From: Streptosporangiaceae bacterium
GTDB taxonomy: Bacteria > Actinomycetota > Actinomycetes > Streptosporangiales > Streptosporangiaceae
Direction: 5' to 3'
NCBI GenBank assembly: GCA_030038715.1
Contig: JASHSO010000070.1
Span: 1-8,554 of the forward strand
DNA: 8,554 nucleotides
In this document: positions 6,696 to 8,554 of the stretch, piece after piece
Numbering within the stretch: the stretch's first letter is position 1
How the letters are laid out: each line of letters begins with the position of its first letter
Program-made: the position numbers and the translations under genes
The notes under the pieces: model-generated
What the model saw: only the letters and a program-made list of their open reading frames with translations
What the model was told of the DNA's origin: nothing
Databases searched by the model: none

Positions 6696-6946
6696 AGTTG
6701 AGCGAGGCGTACTGCGGCCAGGGTTCTCCAGGGCATATGCGGAGTCGCAGTGGCCCTGCCACGCTGCCCTGCTGACCCCGTATGGCGTTACGATCAGGGG
6801 CAATGAGGACCGCACGGCGCGACGCGAGTGACGGGACCGCGCCTGGTAGCCAGCGTAGGGGGGAGGCGGCGGTTCCACGGAGATCGCTCGGCGAGTCTGG
6901 CGCGCGCGGCCAGGTCGGCAAGGTTCCGGGCCAAGTCGACCCGGGA
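6696..6946. other. Spacer upstream of the IclR gene, with possible promoter and operator
   Basis: I treat this stretch as mostly noncoding, although the IclR frame is open back to an ATG at 6782. It contains a perfect 8-bp palindrome GCATATGC at 6733-6740 and a -10-like TACGAT at 6789-6794, without a recognisable -35. A very strong Shine-Dalgarno-like run, AGGGGGGAGG at 6857-6866, has no start codon at the right distance in the IclR frame. Codons between 6782 and 6946 are less G/C-biased at third positions (about 16 of 55 end in A/T) than a stretch of about 50 codons from the start of the conserved domain (about 7 of 51). Confidence 0.45.
6789..6794 (+). promoter_or_regulatory. Candidate -10 element for the IclR gene
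   Basis: TACGAT matches the TANNNT actinobacterial -10 pattern. A transcript starting about 7 nt downstream would begin at or near the in-frame ATG at 6803, which would allow leaderless translation. There is no convincing -35 box, so this is weak. Confidence 0.25.
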
Positions 6947-7732
6947 ATGGTTCACCCGCCCCGCAACGGTGACTTCGTCCAGTCCCTCGACCGCGGGCTC
7001 GCCGTCATCCGTGCATTCGGGCCCGACCGTGAGCAGCTCAGCCTCAGCGAGGTGGCCAGAGCGACCGGGCTGACCCGGGCGGCCGCGCGCCGGTTTCTGC
7101 TGACTCTCGTCACACTCGGCTACGCGCGCAGCGACGGCCCGATGTTCTCGCTCCGCCCCAGGGTGCTCGAGCTCGGATATGCCTACTTGTCCAGCCTGAC
7201 TCTGCCCGAGGTCGCTGCTCCGCACATGGAGGAACTGGTCGGCCGGCTGCACGAGTCATCCTCGATCTCGGTCCTGGACGGACAGCAGATCGTCTACGTG
7301 GCCCGGGTCCCCACCAGGCGGATCATGACCGTGGCGATCTCCCTTGGCTCGCGGTTCCCGGCCTTCGCTACCTCGATGGGCCGAGTCCTGCTGGCCGATC
7401 TGCCGCCCAGTGCGCTGGACAAGTTCCTCGGCGAGGTCACGCTGGAGCGATATACCAGCAAGACAGAGACCGACCCAGCTCGGCTGCGCGAGATCATTGC
7501 CGAAGTTGCGAGGCACGGCTACGCGGTCGTGGACCAGGAACTCGAGGAGGGCCTGAGATCGGTTGCCGTACCGATTCGCGGCGTGCCCGACGTCGGCACT
7601 GCGGCGATCAACGTCTCGATGCACGCCAGCAGGGTCAGCATGACTACTGTGCGAAGCGAGATTCTGCCAGCACTGCTGCAGACCGCTAATGCGATCGAGT
7701 CGGATCTGAAGGCGCAGCGTTCGGTCGGTTAG
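6947..7732 (+). CDS. IclR-family transcriptional regulator, PcaR/PcaU/PobR group
   Basis: This is a cytoplasmic DNA-binding regulator. From the ATG at 6947 it has 261 residues, the usual length. The N-terminal winged helix-turn-helix spans about 10-70 (DFVQSLDRGLAVIRAFG, then LSLSEVARATGLTRAAARRFLLTLVTLGY). The C-terminal effector-binding domain spans about 75-255 (VYVARVPTRRIMTVAISLGSRFPAFATSMGRVLLA at 117-150, EEGLRSVAVPIRG at 200-212). These blocks match the group that regulates protocatechuate and 4-hydroxybenzoate use in other bacteria, but no pca or pob gene is in view, so neither effector nor targets can be named. The start is uncertain. The frame is open back to ATGs at 6782 and 6803, giving a basic, low-complexity extension of up to 55 residues. 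I prefer 6947 because conserved sequence begins just after it and the codon bias changes there, although its ribosome site is poor. IclR regulators often control their own or neighbouring genes; msrA follows 134 nt downstream. Confidence 0.88.
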   Translation: MVHPPRNGDFVQSLDRGLAVIRAFGPDREQLSLSEVARATGLTRAAARRFLLTLVTLGYARSDGPMFSLRPRVLELGYAYLSSLTLPEVAAPHMEELVGRLHESSSISVLDGQQIVYVARVPTRRIMTVAISLGSRFPAFATSMGRVLLADLPPSALDKFLGEVTLERYTSKTETDPARLREIIAEVARHGYAVVDQELEEGLRSVAVPIRGVPDVGTAAINVSMHASRVSMTTVRSEILPALLQTANAIESDLKAQRSVG

Positions 7733-7855
7733 TGCCAGTCGAAGTGCGATGCGCGTGCCGGGCGACGAGCCTCGGCGGATAGCTGTGCTTGCGTGCCGGG
7801 AATTGTGTCGAGCCGGTTGTCGTTGGCCGAATACCTGGACCTGCCGCGACGCCGC

Positions 7856-7862
7856 GAGGAGG
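7856..7862 (+). promoter_or_regulatory. Ribosome binding site deciding the msrA start
   Basis: GAGGAGG lies 4 nt before the GTG at 7867. It is the strongest Shine-Dalgarno in the window with a usable start. It selects this start over the in-frame ATG at 7789, which has none. Confidence 0.8.
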
Positions 7863-7866
7863 ATCG

Positions 7867-8532
7867 GTGAGCATTTTCGGGTTTCACAAGACTCAAATGG
7901 TCGCGCCGGAGGACGCTCTGCCGGGCCGTGCGGCCGCCATGCCCGTGCCCGCCCGGCACGAGGTGCTGGGAACTTCGCTGCGGCCGCCCTATCCGGACGC
8001 AACGCAGATAGCCGAGTTCGCGCTGGGCTGCTTCTGGGGAGCGGAGCGCACGTTCTGGCGGACTCCCGGAGTCGTGTCCACCTCCGTCGGGTACGAGGGA
8101 GGGTTCACCCCGAATCCGACTTATGAGGAAGTATGCTCGGGCCGGACCGGGCACGCTGAGACTGTGCGCGTCGTCTTCGACCCCGCAAAGACCAGCTACC
8201 CCGAGCTGCTGCGGATTTTCTGGGAGTCGCATAACCCGACTCAGGGCATGCGACAGGGCCACGATATGGGTACGCAGTACCGGTCGGTGATCTTCTACCA
8301 GTCGCCTGAGCAGCAAGCCGAGGCCGAGAGCTCGCTGGCCTCGTATCAGGAGCGGCTGACGGCGGCCGGCTACGGCAAGATCACCACAGAAGTCGTCCCA
8401 GCAGCGGAGTTCTACTTCGCCGAGGACTACCACCAGCAGTACCTGTCAGACGCGAAGAATCCGAACGGGTACTGCCCAGACCACGGTACCGGCGTGTCGT
8501 GCCCGATAGGCGTGGTAAAGGCTGACGGGTAG
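7867..8532 (+). CDS. msrA: Peptide-methionine (S)-S-oxide reductase MsrA
   Basis: MsrA reduces the S-epimer of methionine sulfoxide in oxidised proteins and in free methionine, and is recycled by thioredoxin in the cytoplasm. From the GTG at 7867 the product is 221 residues. The N-terminus [21 protein letters not shown] has the same layout as the extended E. coli-type MsrA (MSLF...ALPGR), which supports this start. The catalytic motif GCFWG is at 54-58 with nucleophile Cys55. Conserved substrate and acid residues follow in GHAE (Glu98) and in [10 protein letters not shown] at 131-140 (Asp133, Tyr138). The C-terminal motif YHQQYL is at 188-193. Resolving cysteines are visible at Cys203 (GYC) and Cys212 (SCP), so a full three-cysteine relay is likely. 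It is preceded by a 134-nt spacer after the IclR gene, so it may have its own promoter. No msrB is in view. Confidence 0.96.
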   Translation: MSIFGFHKTQMVAPEDALPGRAAAMPVPARHEVLGTSLRPPYPDATQIAEFALGCFWGAERTFWRTPGVVSTSVGYEGGFTPNPTYEEVCSGRTGHAETVRVVFDPAKTSYPELLRIFWESHNPTQGMRQGHDMGTQYRSVIFYQSPEQQAEAESSLASYQERLTAAGYGKITTEVVPAAEFYFAEDYHQQYLSDAKNPNGYCPDHGTGVSCPIGVVKADG

Positions 8533-8554
8533 CTGAGGGCCTAACCAGCATTAA

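Noticed and set aside
7729..8433. 234-residue open frame on the - strand across msrA
   Set aside because: It is antisense to msrA, whose catalytic motifs are complete on the + strand.

Overview
This window comes from a high-GC Gram-positive organism, almost certainly an actinomycete (Actinomycetota). Four things point there: strong G/C bias at third codon positions, frequent GTG starts with GA-rich Shine-Dalgarno sequences, actinobacterial-type NuoM/NuoN proteins, and a polyprenyl synthase that closely resembles the mycobacterial GrcC1 type. I cannot place it below phylum or class from sequence alone. All seven genes I accept read on the + strand.

Layout. (1) Positions 1-4683 hold the 3' end of a complex I (nuo) operon: nuoL (5' end cut by the window edge), nuoM and nuoN. 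The genes are tightly packed: a 22-nt gap between nuoL and nuoM, and a 4-nt GTGA overlap between nuoM and nuoN. These are the three antiporter-like, proton-pumping membrane subunits. (2) Positions 4684-4898 are a noncoding leader whose second half is an array of 22-23 bp tandem repeats. Most copies carry a small inverted repeat. (3) Positions 4899-5894 encode a long-chain polyprenyl diphosphate synthase, which probably makes the side chain of menaquinone, the electron acceptor of complex I. (4) A short spacer with a perfect 8-bp inverted repeat (10 bp with a wobble) leads into a small exported lipoprotein gene (6008-6682). (5) After a spacer of about 264 bp comes an IclR-family regulator of the PcaR/PcaU/PobR group (6947-7732). 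(6) Last is msrA, peptide methionine sulfoxide reductase (7867-8532), with 22 nt of sequence after it.

Functionally the left two thirds form a respiratory block: complex I pump subunits plus quinone-tail synthesis. The right third is a set of separate single genes: an envelope lipoprotein, an orphan regulator without visible aromatic-degradation targets, and an oxidative-damage repair enzyme. Most of the window is conventional core genome. I do not see a new multi-gene system. The least explained element is the repeat array in front of the polyprenyl synthase. Smaller open points are the lipoprotein's CxxxC pair, the uncertain start of the IclR gene, and the inverted repeats in the spacers.
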